This document shows, piece by piece, positions 9,062 through 20,990 of a stretch of 64,000 nt of DNA. Position 1 is the stretch's first letter; each line of letters starts with the position of its first letter. Location of the stretch: the NCBI GenBank assembly GCA_031308135.1, contig JAHLJT010004567.1, positions 37,894,389 through 37,958,388 of the forward strand, in the 5' to 3' direction. Origin of the DNA: Acheta domesticus. Its lineage: Eukaryota > Arthropoda > Insecta > Orthoptera > Gryllidae. The translations under genes and the position numbers were made by a program. The notes beneath the pieces were generated by a model. That model ran no database searches and was not told where the DNA came from. It was given only the letters and a program-made list of their open reading frames with translations.

Positions 9062-10300
9062 ATGGCAGCCAGCAAGTGCGTGACGATGAAGTCGTTTTTG
9101 TTGTTATTTGTGAGTGTAGTACTAGTTTTTGGAAATGAACATGTTCCTGTTCTTGTATGGGAAGCAAAAGGTGGTGTTAGTAGACAAATACCAAATTTAC
9201 CATCGCTATCGAAGTTAAGTAGCGAAGAATTCTCTGACTTTTTTATCAAGAAAGTGTCAGGAGAGGCAGGCCCTCAACCTCTTATTGCCGTCTTCGTTGA
9301 AGAAAATTTAAGCGTTGAAGACTTCAGCTGGCAAGATGCTGAAGGACACATTGGATTTCCGCACCTAGAAAATCTGACCAGCGCTGCTAAGCGGGTTGAA
9401 TTCTTTCCGTCTGTGCATGCCCCTTTAAAAGGTTTGAAACGTTTGGGATATCGTTGGCAAACATTGCAAGTAGAAGACCAGGAAAACGATTTATCTTTAC
9501 CATCTGAGGGAGGTGTCGTATTAATTGTAAAATTGGGAGATGCAAGAATCGATGAAGATAGACCCGAATTTTTGAAAAGGCACGATTATGTCATCAGTGA
9601 AATATACAATGATTTAATAGCAAAAAATAAAGAAGTTATTGCTTTGTACACTTCTCGTCACTCATCGTGGGTAGAGCCAGCATATGAGCCAATGGTACGA
9701 AGAGTGAGAAGTGCTCCTGTCCTTGATGAGAATGCTATTATTTGGAATGATACAGACATTATATTCTATACTTCAGTGACACCTCTATTTATACCTAACA
9801 CAAAAGAGCCTGCAAAATCTATAAACATCTCAAAACCTTTGTGTACGAGAGATGTACGCTCTGCCAGTAAATCACTAAAATGTAAATTTGATAACAATAA
9901 TTATCGCCTTGAATTTCGTTTTACAACAGTACAAGGATATTGGTATCTTAATATTTATATTACAGATATGAGTAGTAATTTTACATTGCTTTCTACAGAC
10001 ACTGAAATTTATGCTCCTGAAGGGTTTTCATATCACTGTAGCCAAGAAGTTACCTTTAAAAATGGCACAGTGTCATTGGTCCTAAAGAATTTTCAGATAC
10101 AGCCAGATGCCAAAGGTTTATTTGATGATGCTTATGATTGTGTTTGGTTCTTCACTGTTCCCATTTGGGCTGGTTTATTGGTTACCACTATCCTTGCCAT
10201 TATTCTTATGATGGGGCTTGCTGCGTTAATGGACATCAACACAATGGATCGTTTTGATGATCCAAAAGGAAAACCTATTACTATTAATGTATCTGAATAA
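9062..10300 (+). CDS. ATP6AP1: V-type proton ATPase accessory subunit S1 (Ac45)
   Basis: This 412-residue type I membrane protein helps assemble and traffic the V-ATPase, the proton pump of lysosomes, endosomes and secretory vesicles. Residues 9-24 form a hydrophobic signal peptide, followed by the mature-looking NEHVPVLVWE. RRVR at 213-216 is a furin-type site in the place where vertebrate Ac45 is processed. N-glycosylation sequons in the lumenal part are at about 82, 104, 229, 255, 306 and 334. Lumenal cysteines lie at 261, 274, 326 and 360. One membrane helix (about 361-389) precedes a short cytoplasmic tail of about 23 residues, the family hallmark. An in-frame TGA lies 15 bp upstream of the first ATG; Met9 has A at -3 and could be the real start. 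Length is between fly and human orthologues. The gene is a single uninterrupted exon, unusual for such a genome, so a retrocopy cannot be excluded, but the frame is intact and a promoter motif is present. Confidence 0.93.
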   Translation: MAASKCVTMKSFLLLFVSVVLVFGNEHVPVLVWEAKGGVSRQIPNLPSLSKLSSEEFSDFFIKKVSGEAGPQPLIAVFVEENLSVEDFSWQDAEGHIGFPHLENLTSAAKRVEFFPSVHAPLKGLKRLGYRWQTLQVEDQENDLSLPSEGGVVLIVKLGDARIDEDRPEFLKRHDYVISEIYNDLIAKNKEVIALYTSRHSSWVEPAYEPMVRRVRSAPVLDENAIIWNDTDIIFYTSVTPLFIPNTKEPAKSINISKPLCTRDVRSASKSLKCKFDNNNYRLEFRFTTVQGYWYLNIYITDMSSNFTLLSTDTEIYAPEGFSYHCSQEVTFKNGTVSLVLKNFQIQPDAKGLFDDAYDCVWFFTVPIWAGLLVTTILAIILMMGLAALMDINTMDRFDDPKGKPITINVSE

Positions 10301-13300
10301 TTAATTTTCTGAGAATGTAGAAAAAATAGTAACGATACATTTAGTTGTAAAGAATGATTTGTATGGTTTCCCTATTTTGTTCTCGGAGAAGAAAATGAAG
10401 TAGTATTTGTAGGTGAGCATGTACAAACTTCATGGTATGTGGTGTAAGATAAAATATAGTGGGTTTAATGGTTCCTTCCTTCTCTTTGTAAAGATGCAAT
10501 GCATGTACTTATAAACCAATTAAATCTTGTTTTTTTCCCCTGTGAAAATCTAAATTCGTTGAAACATTTTTGAACTTTCTGGCATTCAGTAAAATGATTT
10601 GCCTTCTGTAATTAGTAATGAATTCAGTTGGGCTTTATTTTTCAATTCTTTTGGTGGTAAGTTGTGAGTCGTAAAGATTTGGTATGGAAATGGTATATTG
10701 TATTGATCGTCATCGATAATTAATTTCACATTGACAGTTGCTTTTAGTAAGCATTCCTTTTTTTTTTTTTTTTTTTTTTTTGTCTGTTGAAGTAATGCAA
10801 ACGCTAAAAGAAGTAATGAGGTTAAGTTGGGTGACACGAGTGCATCACAATAGAGGATCTACATAAACTATCATGGTTTGGATACTGTTTTTGTGACTGA
10901 AATGTAGATTGAAAATAATTGAAATTTTTTAAAATGTTTGTCATCTGGTTGAATTTTTAGGAAGATATGTTTTGCTTCAATATCATAGTCTGTTTTAATT
11001 ATTGTTTAATTAACTGTTTAAAGCATTAGTCATCCTAACTGAGATTATCAATCTGTTTTAGTATTTTGATGGGTTTCTTGTGCTTTTTTGATGTAATGGT
11101 TATTGCAGTTTGTTAAATTTTTGCCTGTTACGATGTACATAATTATTGCTTCCTGTTTCAAATGTATATAATTCATTGGATTGGGTTTGCAAGATCACCA
11201 TCATAAAATGTGTAAAATTATTAATAATTAGGAGTGGTATGTAATGTTCCAGTGTCATTAAAAAATTGGTATGAGGGTGTATTTAAATTTGGTACTACAT
11301 ACCTAAGAACTATTTGATAAAAAGGAAATAAATATTTTTGTGTATATAATTTAAAAAAAAATGGTTCTTAATCCATTACTAAAAATGAATGTAATGTTTT
11401 AGTCAATGCCAGCTAATATTTTAATAGGAATGTACTAAATATACAGTTAAGCCAGTGCAATAAATAATTGGTGCATAAAATGTTATTTAGATCAATCTAT
11501 TAAGAATAAGTTTGTTTTGAAAATATCATTTGATTATTTAGTGTCAACTCGATGAACCTGCCCTTTATTTAGATACCAGACAAATCATTTACTCCAAGTT
11601 TCAAAAGCATCTGGTTTCACTGTATATTAATATATCTATTTACCAATGTATGTGCAATTGAACGTTAGTCTGTTTTGCGTAGAAAGAGGCTTACTTGTGG
11701 AGGCTCTTTGAATAACTGGCAATTCACTGCCAAAATGCAAGATTGGGTTAGGGAGGATGAATATAATTTAAGAGAAACACTTGTCTCGATTGGTGGAACG
11801 TTACAATAATCTGAATTAATCCATTTTCAATTTTCGTTCGTCATCACTTTTGAAATTATAGGGTGTGGTAGGATTGATAAGCATAACCAGATGACCTACA
11901 CAGCATTTTTACGGGAAGTGAGCACTGAACATTTTCGGGGCAATTAATGCAAGCTGCAGAATTGTGTGCATATTGATGCTGAAATTTTGGGTTTGGCTAA
12001 TTAAGGTTTGTTTTTGGTATTTATTTTATTGTTTATATTTCCTTGCTGATATTGAAAGACTCCAGGTTTGCATGGGTTTTGGTATGTTAAATTGTTGCTT
12101 GTGACAGTATTCTGCAGTTTTTAGGACTTACATTTATGCTTTTACTCAAAAACTGCCAGTGCTGCTAGAGATCACTTTGCTGGTGACTGCTTATTGATGA
12201 GTGTTTGGGAAAGATTGATTTCTACCATTGATGGAAAATAATTAGATAATGTGTATTTGTGAAATGAATGGGATGTTTTTCCGTAGTAAAGATCATAAAA
12301 ATATTGTGGGCCACTGGAAAGTGTTGTATAATATATCAAGACTATACCGTATATTGAATGCCCAGCAAGTTGTATATATAATACTTGCTGTTTTGTTGCT
12401 ATGATTGTACTTATTGTGTATCATCTTTTGAAATGTTCCAGTCGTAATCAGTATTAGTGTATTTCTGATTTTTGAGCACAAGTCATTGTACCATAATTAA
12501 AGCATAATATTATACTTCTTCCCTGCCAGTAATAATGTAAATATGTATTGTGTTTAAAATTGCTGGTTTCAAGATTTTCTATTTGTATATAATAATGAAT
12601 TATAATGTGTAGATATCTTATTGTAATTATCATGGGATCATTGTTGTAGATACTTCATTACACATAAACCGTGGGTTATGTGATGTAGAATTATTTCTTT
12701 TAATTCTATTACACATTGTTAAAAAATTGGAAGTTATAGAAAATAATACAGCATCAGAAGCTGTGTTGAAAATCAAAATTTTCTGTAGATTTGTCGAATA
12801 TTGTAACAGCTGAGAAGTCTACTTGACATTGTGATACCTATTCATTTCAGAAAAGAATGAAGATTTGTAGTGTGTTTATGATAAACTTCATGGTAACCTA
12901 AATGATATGTCATATTATTTTCACAAATTATTAAAATGCAAGTACATACTTTGATTACTACAGTCATATTACAAATGAATAGGGAGGTCACAATGCTTTG
13001 TAGGCTCTAAAGCATTCCTTTTGTTTGAAAAAATAAATTTATTGAAGCATAGTGTTTTGTTTTATTCGAGAAATATTACATTTTTTCTCATTTGATTTTG
13101 TATTTTTAGACTAGTAGAATTAATGATATCATTTCCAGACAAAGTAATATAGTTCCTCATATTTCTCATTATTGATTTGCTATAAATTAATAGATGCTAT
13201 TAAAAACCATCATACCTTATTCTAATTGTAGGCAAGGGAGGATGTTTACTTCTTTCCAGGACAAGTTATTAATGATGGTTTGCGACTGCCTTTCATGAAA

Positions 13301-14393
13301 GGGACTATGTTCAGGTGAGAGGAGGTGTCACTGGATAACATAACCAACATTTCACTTTATGTGGTGAAAATGTTTATGTGGGCCTTAAATCCCACTCTGT
13401 TTAAAATGTTCAGTTGTGCAGAAATAAATGGCTGCTGCAGCAAACTCATGACCCACAATGACATAAAATAAGTTTTAAAAAATTGTATTAAAGCCAAAGA
13501 ATTATTTGAACAGGAAATAACATGAAAACAGTATTTGAATTATAGTGTTAAATTGCTTTAAACATAATGAATATAAACATCTTTACATTTTAAATATCAT
13601 TTCAGATGGACAAGAATTATATTTCAACAATTTCTATGTTTCCACAACGTATTTATCAGCTACACAGGCTTCCACATTTACTCCATGGAGGGTCCAAAAT
13701 CCTAGTGAATGAGGAGGCATGTTCAGGGGTGTATGCAGACTTTGGTTGAAGGGCTTGAAATGTGGTAAGGATCCATCAGATTTAAGCACCAGAGGTTCTT
13801 CATTGAGACAAATATATCTAAGAACAAAGTTTCATGTTATTAACCTGCGAATGGAATTAGATATTAAGAAAGCTCTTTCTATTTAATTAAAAATCAAATT
13901 CTATATCTATTGTTATTATTAATGTTATTATTATTATTGTTGTTATTCCCTTTTTGGAGCAGATAATTAATCAGTAAATCAGATCAAACAATATCTTCTT
14001 TCCAATATGTTTAAATGTGAAAGATGATTGTTAAAAAAAATTCAAATTTGCAAGAGGACTTCAACATTGCACGTTACACTAAACTGAAGTAAAAATAATC
14101 ACCTCCTATTTCCAATTACTTCACTCCAATAATGCAATTACTGCTGTATCTGATGGCCACCTGGGTTGGCCACTTTGAAAATGAATTTGAGATAAATTTG
14201 TTAAATATTTCAATATTATTGTCATAATTAAAATGCAATGAAATTAGTTACATTGGTTAGAAGAGTGTAATTGCAGACAACCGTAAAAAAAAAAAAAAAA
14301 AAAAAATTTGTTCATACTGAACCTTAAAACATTGAATTTACTTCCAATGTAACTTGTATTGGAAGTATATAGTTTTTGTTACTTTAATATTCA
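10301..14393 (+). other. Ac45 3' UTR and AT-rich flank
   Basis: This 4.1 kb of AT-rich DNA has no credible gene. AATAAA signals at 11327-11332 and 11459-11464 are candidate polyadenylation signals giving a 3' UTR of about 1.0-1.2 kb. Homopolymers of about 22 T (near 10760) and 22 A (near 14285) are present. Which poly(A) site is used cannot be told from sequence. Confidence 0.5.
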
Positions 14394-15393
14394 NNNNNNN
14401 NNNNNNNNNNNNNNNNNNNNNNNNNNNNNNNNNNNNNNNNNNNNNNNNNNNNNNNNNNNNNNNNNNNNNNNNNNNNNNNNNNNNNNNNNNNNNNNNNNNN
14501 NNNNNNNNNNNNNNNNNNNNNNNNNNNNNNNNNNNNNNNNNNNNNNNNNNNNNNNNNNNNNNNNNNNNNNNNNNNNNNNNNNNNNNNNNNNNNNNNNNNN
14601 NNNNNNNNNNNNNNNNNNNNNNNNNNNNNNNNNNNNNNNNNNNNNNNNNNNNNNNNNNNNNNNNNNNNNNNNNNNNNNNNNNNNNNNNNNNNNNNNNNNN
14701 NNNNNNNNNNNNNNNNNNNNNNNNNNNNNNNNNNNNNNNNNNNNNNNNNNNNNNNNNNNNNNNNNNNNNNNNNNNNNNNNNNNNNNNNNNNNNNNNNNNN
14801 NNNNNNNNNNNNNNNNNNNNNNNNNNNNNNNNNNNNNNNNNNNNNNNNNNNNNNNNNNNNNNNNNNNNNNNNNNNNNNNNNNNNNNNNNNNNNNNNNNNN
14901 NNNNNNNNNNNNNNNNNNNNNNNNNNNNNNNNNNNNNNNNNNNNNNNNNNNNNNNNNNNNNNNNNNNNNNNNNNNNNNNNNNNNNNNNNNNNNNNNNNNN
15001 NNNNNNNNNNNNNNNNNNNNNNNNNNNNNNNNNNNNNNNNNNNNNNNNNNNNNNNNNNNNNNNNNNNNNNNNNNNNNNNNNNNNNNNNNNNNNNNNNNNN
15101 NNNNNNNNNNNNNNNNNNNNNNNNNNNNNNNNNNNNNNNNNNNNNNNNNNNNNNNNNNNNNNNNNNNNNNNNNNNNNNNNNNNNNNNNNNNNNNNNNNNN
15201 NNNNNNNNNNNNNNNNNNNNNNNNNNNNNNNNNNNNNNNNNNNNNNNNNNNNNNNNNNNNNNNNNNNNNNNNNNNNNNNNNNNNNNNNNNNNNNNNNNNN
15301 NNNNNNNNNNNNNNNNNNNNNNNNNNNNNNNNNNNNNNNNNNNNNNNNNNNNNNNNNNNNNNNNNNNNNNNNNNNNNNNNNNNNNNNNNNNNN
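14394..15393. other. Assembly gap (1000 N)
   Basis: Exactly 1000 N, a fixed-size scaffold gap. It abuts a tandem array on its right, which probably caused the assembly break. Confidence 0.99.
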
Positions 15394-16390
15394 TCCGCCT
15401 CCACAACGACCGAAATAGTACTAACAAAGAATCTCCCCCTCCAAGTCAGAGGAGTCAGTACTAAGTGAAGATTCTCGCCTCCAACAACGACGGAGTTATA
15501 CTAACAAAGAATCTCCACTCAAAGTCGGAGGAGTAGTACTAAGAAAGATTCTCCGCTCCACCAACGACGAAATAGTACTAACAAAGAATCCTCCACCTCC
15601 AAGTGAAGAGTAGTACTAAGAAGATTCTCCACCTCCAAGGTCGGAGGAGTAGTACTAGAGAAAGATTCTCCCGCTTACAGACGGAGTATACTAACGAAGA
15701 ATTCCAATCCAAGTCGGAGGAGTAGTACTAATAAAGATCTCCGCCTCAACAAGGACGGAGTAGTACTAACGAAGAAATCTCCACATCCAAGTCGGAGGAA
15801 GTAGTACTAAGAAAGATTCTCCGCCTCCACAAAGACGGAGTAGTACTAAAGAAGAATCTCCACATCCAAGTCGGAGGAGTAGTACTAAGAAAGAATCTCC
15901 GCTCCACAAAGACGGAGTAGTACTAAAGAAGAATCTCCACATCCAAGTCGGAGAGGAGTAGTACTAAAGAGATTCTCCGCCTCCACACGACGGAATAGTA
16001 CTAACGAAGAATCTCCCACCTCCGAGTCGGAGAGGAGTAGTACTAAGAAAACATTCTCCGCTTATACAACGACGGAGTAGTACTAAAGAAGAATCTCCAC
16101 ATCCAAGCGGAGGAGTAGTACTAAGAAAGATTCTCCGCCTCCACAACGACGGAGTACTTCTAAACAAAGAGATATCTTCCCCTCCAAGTCGGAGTAGTAC
16201 TAACAATGAAACTCCACCTCCAGAACGAAGGGGTACTACTAACACAAAAATCTCAGCCATCACGTCACAGAGTGGTAAGTAACGAAGAATCGCCCCCTCA
16301 AGTCGGAGAAGTAGTTCTAAGAATGAAACTCCGCCTCCACAAAGAAGGGTAGTACTGACAAAGAATATTCGCCTCCGAAACGGAGGCGTA
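15394..16390. repeat. Bipartite minisatellite, unit about 78 bp
   Basis: About 13 noisy copies of a unit made of two related halves of about 39 bp. One half carries AGATTCTCCGCCTCCACAAC and GACGGAGTAGTACTAA, the other GAATCTCCACCTCCAAGTC and GGAGGAGTAGTACTAA. Copies differ mostly by 1-2-base indels. The array continues into the gap. The minus-strand open frame rich in Leu/Ser/Gly is a by-product. Confidence 0.9.
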
Positions 16391-18174
16391 GGTTCTGTTT
16401 AAGAGAAGATTCACCTCCTCACAATAGTGTTATTTTTCGTGATGAGTGTATCGATAGTAACCATTCCTCCTCCGAACAACCTCTTCCGATAACGAATATC
16501 GAAACTTCGTTGGGCAGAAGGTTGACCTTGGAAAAGAACTGACAGTAGTTGAAGAAGGAATGTTCTCGAAAATGTCGAAGGACTTGTACAAGATGTAGAT
16601 CCATAACCACAGTGCGGTGCACACCCACATGATTATCGATATTGATTAGCCTTATCTTTGTCAAAACTAATATATCTACTTACTGTTATTATATTATGTA
16701 TGAATTATTTAATAAACATTTTATTTATTTTATGACATTTTCATATTTCAAAAATAAAACCTGGTAATGATGTTTTTACCAACACTGCTTCACTTCAAGT
16801 TTACATTTTGAAGACAGGGACTTAAGAGCACAGCCGTAACGAACAGAAATCGACAGAACTGCACTTGTGCAGTTCGAGTTGCGCATGCGCAGATGCTTAA
16901 AAGTGGTGCAGAGACGTCGAGATATCACTGTCGATTGCTGTACGCTAAGCTGTGCTGAAAGTCCACCTTATAAACATTATTTTTTGGACATAAGTCATTT
17001 GCGAGTTGAAAGCAACTCCGAAATGTTTACAATATGTAAAGATCTAATTTCTAAAGCAATAATAGAAGAAAGGTTTCAATATTACACAGAAATGCAAACT
17101 ACATAAATTTATTATTGCTAAGAACAAGAAAAGTACGCCCCTAAATTTAACTTTCTCGTATTCTACTTACGTAGTATAGAAAAAAATATCGTAATGACTC
17201 AACGAATGTTGCCATTTTCCGACAGAAAAGCTCGTTTTCGGTCCCTGAGTCCTAAAATCTTGATAATTCTTCTTCCTGTGTGCGTCAAATTACTTTCTTT
17301 AAAAATATACTTTGTAAGTCAAAATTCTCGATTTGTGGCTTCTCGATGCACTATTGGTATACCATACATACTTTCTCGGTTATTTGTAAACGCATAACGT
17401 ATGTATACTACTGCATGAACCTCCGAAAGGGTTTACGTCAGCAATTTTATTCCTCGCGCCGAGATTCGAAATCATGCAATTCAAGTTGAAACGCCTGACC
17501 TATTTACGCTACCAGTTGCAGGCTATACTTAATTTTTCCATATGCTTAAAAAAACATTGTTTGCATATTATTTCTAATCGGTGAAATTTCGAATTTTCAG
17601 GGAGTTCAACAAACATGTGTCGGCATCTTTTAAAGAGTTATTTTCTCTGTATCTGAAAAAATGAAGAAAACCTTTGAATCCCCGTTTGAGGAAAAACGCG
17701 AAAAACACATATAAAAACATAAAACTAATACATACATTTTCAAAAACGTGTATACGTCTTAAATATTGATTTTTTAATAGATTTTATTGAAGAAAAAATT
17801 TTAATTATCAATATTGTACTTTTGCAATGTTTGTTGCTATTTTCATAAGTACAATGTGGTTGCCGAACATAAAATCAGCCCAATCTTTTGGCGAAATTTG
17901 CTGCATACGAGGAAAAAGTTTTAAACGAAATATTTGGAGCCATTTTGAGAAAATAATTATTCAACAAATTTCATATATTTCACGCAAAATTACATAAAAC
18001 TGCACATATCTTCGAAAAATGTTACATGGTCTTAATTCAGTTGTCTTTGAAGAGCTTTTATTGAGGAAGAAATCTCATCCAAAACCTTAAATCTCATTCG
18101 AAAACAGTTCGTAACTTTCACGTTTATTGTAACTTCAATCAAAGAGGCAACCAACTGTGTGTATGTGTATAACG
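16391..18174. other. No gene seen
   Basis: AT-rich DNA; short frames at 16867-17106 and 17194-17489 have no domain signature or conserved-looking composition. Confidence 0.5.
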
Positions 18175-18850
18175 TGCTTACCTAAATAGGCACCCCAGCA
18201 CTTGTACTTTATTAGGGGGCCGAAAGCCCCAGCGTGGGCACCTAGGCGTTAGCTTCTATCCGAACCCTCGTCGGGTGTACAAGGACACCTTCCGACCAAT
18301 ATCCGGATCCGCCGGAACGCAGTTAGCCGTCGCGGCAACCTCCCCATACAATGCCTGGTTCTAGGGCCGCTCTGCCATCTCAGAGGTACTAGCTATCCGG
18401 GCTAGTGCCGGAGTTCAATATCGCTTGTATGACGGCCCGTCACTTACATGCGCCGGGACACCAAGTCCCTCCTCTATCCCAGAGTATCGGGCCACTGCCA
18501 CGACGAAGCCAAGAGCCCAACTGGAGACCACCCGAGCTAAGGTCCGGGCGGCTCGGGGCCCCCATCCCGTCTACCCACTGCCTGCATCTTCAGGCTCTCG
18601 ATCTGGGTGGAACATGATCAAGGCAACCGCCTTGGTGCTCGTTGGATGGTCGTTTAACCGCCAGACTTCTAATTGTGGGATTCAGAGCACCCCGAGGGGT
18701 CTCCTGCACCCTAATCCTGCCATGAGGTCGACGCGCCAGGGACTCAACTGGTGGGTTGCCGGGTTGCACCGTCAACCAGGAGCTTAGCATCGCTCACTGC
18801 CTACACGTTAGGCTAACGACCTGAGTGAGGCCGCGACTTATACCACAAGC
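18175..18850. repeat. GC-rich unit of unknown class, probably a repeat
   Basis: This 0.68-kb block of high GC has sharp edges in AT-rich DNA. Features include the inverted pair GGGGGCCGAAAGCCCC near 18215 and several CpG-rich stretches. Overlapping open frames on both strands have arbitrary composition. The sharp GC change suggests an inserted mobile element such as a non-LTR 5' region or SINE-like unit. No second copy lies in the window. Confidence 0.4.
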
Positions 18851-19602
18851 TACCCTTGCTGTAATTTTTTGTTTAGAAAATATGAGTTTTTTTCGCGAAA
18901 AGTTTGAGTGAAATTGTAAGAACATAAAATTTCTTGAACAAGATTTTTCAAAAGAAATCTGTAATTTTTTCTATTTTTCTAGATCTCGGTGAATATTCAT
19001 TAAATATCTGATGTTTCAAATTATTATGTTTCAAATGTTTAAAACTTCAAATGTTTAACTTTTAAAATTTTCAAATGTTCAATTTTCTTTTTTAAAGCTT
19101 CCAGAATGTTGTTATGCCGACTCTCGAGAGTGGAGTAGTGTTTATGGTAACTGCTTGGTATCCTCGAATCGCGCAGAGTAGTCAAATATTTTTCGTGTTG
19201 GAGATATTTTTGTGGGTTCAAGCAGTATTATAAAATTAGGCAACCCTTACAAATAAAACGAGAAAGCACGTTGCTGTTGTATTACCTGTAGTTACAAGAC
19301 ATGTATGGGGAGTTTCCAGTTTGATTTCATCTTGACAACAATGTTCCAAATTAACAGTTCTCATCTTATTCTCGGAGCTAGCATGATCTGGCAAAATTCG
19401 CATTCCCCTTTCAAGTTCTCTTATGTTTAGATAGGCTTTCCTCTACCGTTACTCGAACGGGATCTGCCAGCAGATGGTAAGGAGGCTCCAATTTCCCTGG
19501 TGCAGACGGCACTTGTTTGTGAATTCTTCTTCCCATGAAGAATTTTGTATGTGAATAACCATCGGTTAAATGGGTTGGTTGATAACTTTTTATGTCCAAA
19601 AT
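18851..19602. other. No gene seen
   Basis: AT-rich DNA without recognisable features. Confidence 0.5.
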
Positions 19603-19866
19603 AGTCTTCCCCGTGGCCGAATGACAGTAGTGCCGTAGTGATCTCGGGCCGTGGGGTCGCGGGTTCGAGTCGCGCCTCGGACATGATTGTGTGGGTCTTC
19701 CTTTCACCGCCATCATCACCACATCGTTCATCCCCATACCATAACGTTATATCCATTAGTGGTTGCTAATAGATTTAGTAGTAGGTGGTCGCTAGTAGTT
19801 GAAGTAGTAGTAATTAATGGTCGCTAGTAGTTGATGTTACCTTAAATAACCAAACAAAAACAAAAA
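19603..19866 (+). mobile_element. tRNA-derived SINE
   Basis: The head shows an RNA polymerase III internal promoter: a box A-like TGGCCGAATGAC (about 19612) and a box B GGTTCGAGTCG (about 19662), about 45 bp apart as in a tRNA. A non-tRNA body with GTAGT/CGCTAG repeats follows, then an A-rich tail (ACCAAACAAAAACAAAAAAG) at about 19850-19866. Minus-strand frames across it are by-products of the SINE. Confidence 0.8.
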
Positions 19867-20990
19867 AGTGCAAACCATCACTCTCTTTTCAAAATATATT
19901 GATTATTTTTACATTATTCTACCAAACGCGATACCTTGCGGAAGTTTGGGATTTCAAAAATGTGCTAAAAGACTCGTTCTCCAGAAAAATCTGATTTTAA
20001 TAATCAACAAAATGTCCGGTGTGTCATTCCCTTTATCACTTGAAATATCTCTGGAATGCCGGGATGTGCAAACATTTCCTCTGGACATAGAATAACTGTT
20101 GTTTCCAGGTGATTATCGAGTAGTTTTATTTCAGGTTACTTCAATAAAAAATCGATTTCTAGTGAATACCATTCCCTTCCAGCTTAAATCCATTGACTTA
20201 GTTTTCGCTTGGGCCTTTTGGAAATTCTGCTCAAATTATGTTTCGTTGCAACTTTTGTTTTCTTCTATACTGAGTTCTATGCTGAAACTTCCTTTATTAC
20301 ATAAAATGTATTAATAACATAAATTAAATTTACCTGCCCTGTGATATTTTCTCTCACTAATATCTAATGAAATATTTTGTAATATAAATGCATATTATCT
20401 AGGAGAAAAAATGTATATTGTGAATCGGTAGAGCCTGCCCAATGGGAATTCTGGATGGAATTTCTTGACAGTGTTCTCTAATTTTGAATTCTCGTCCGAA
20501 ATAATAGCATCATATTTCTTTTCTTATGAAAATTCGTACGAAGGTTATTCATTCAATATTTAAAGGTACAAATTGGGCTGGAGAAAAAACATTCGTTCAA
20601 TGTTCAACAAACTGTTCGGACATTTTCATAATTTTAGGACCATATGTCATCACTGGGATCAGTCCTGACTATCTGGAGGTTCATCACTTTTGTTTTAAAC
20701 CTCAAAAATTAAGTTGAACGATTCGAGTCCACTTGAAAGTTCCACATTGGTTGAACAACGTTCTGTGTTTCATTTTAAACAACGTTCTTTGTTTCTCGTT
20801 ACGTAAGTATACACGGAGTAATGTATGCAGTACAGAGAAAGTTCTGTAATGCTGCGTAAAATCGATTTCGAGATTTCAATGAAATACACGTTTGGGGTCC
20901 CCTGATACCGAAAAAGTGTTGTTTTTTTCAGCACGTCCGTTAGTCACTCCATCGTGAGTGCATCTATGGAATACACTAGCGCCTAAACTA
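19867..20990. other. No gene seen
   Basis: AT-rich DNA. Short open frames have no recognisable domains. Confidence 0.5.

Noticed and set aside
8896..9249. 117-residue minus-strand frame overlapping the Ac45 5' end
   Set aside because: Antisense to the well-supported Ac45 gene, no domain, composition typical of a shadow frame.
14285..14306. A22 tract as the poly(A) tail of an Ac45 retrocopy
   Set aside because: It lies 4 kb past the stop, with no AATAAA just upstream, and no target duplication could be matched to the 5' side of the gene.
14354..15468. Long open frames across 14.4-15.4 kb, 29.7-30.8 kb and 57.0-58.5 kb
   Set aside because: They are runs of N translated as unknown residues; the flanks hold no coding signal.
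19411..19756. Two overlapping minus-strand frames of about 108 residues
   Set aside because: They read the complement of a tRNA-derived SINE; the RLEPATPRP-like peptide is a usual SINE by-product.
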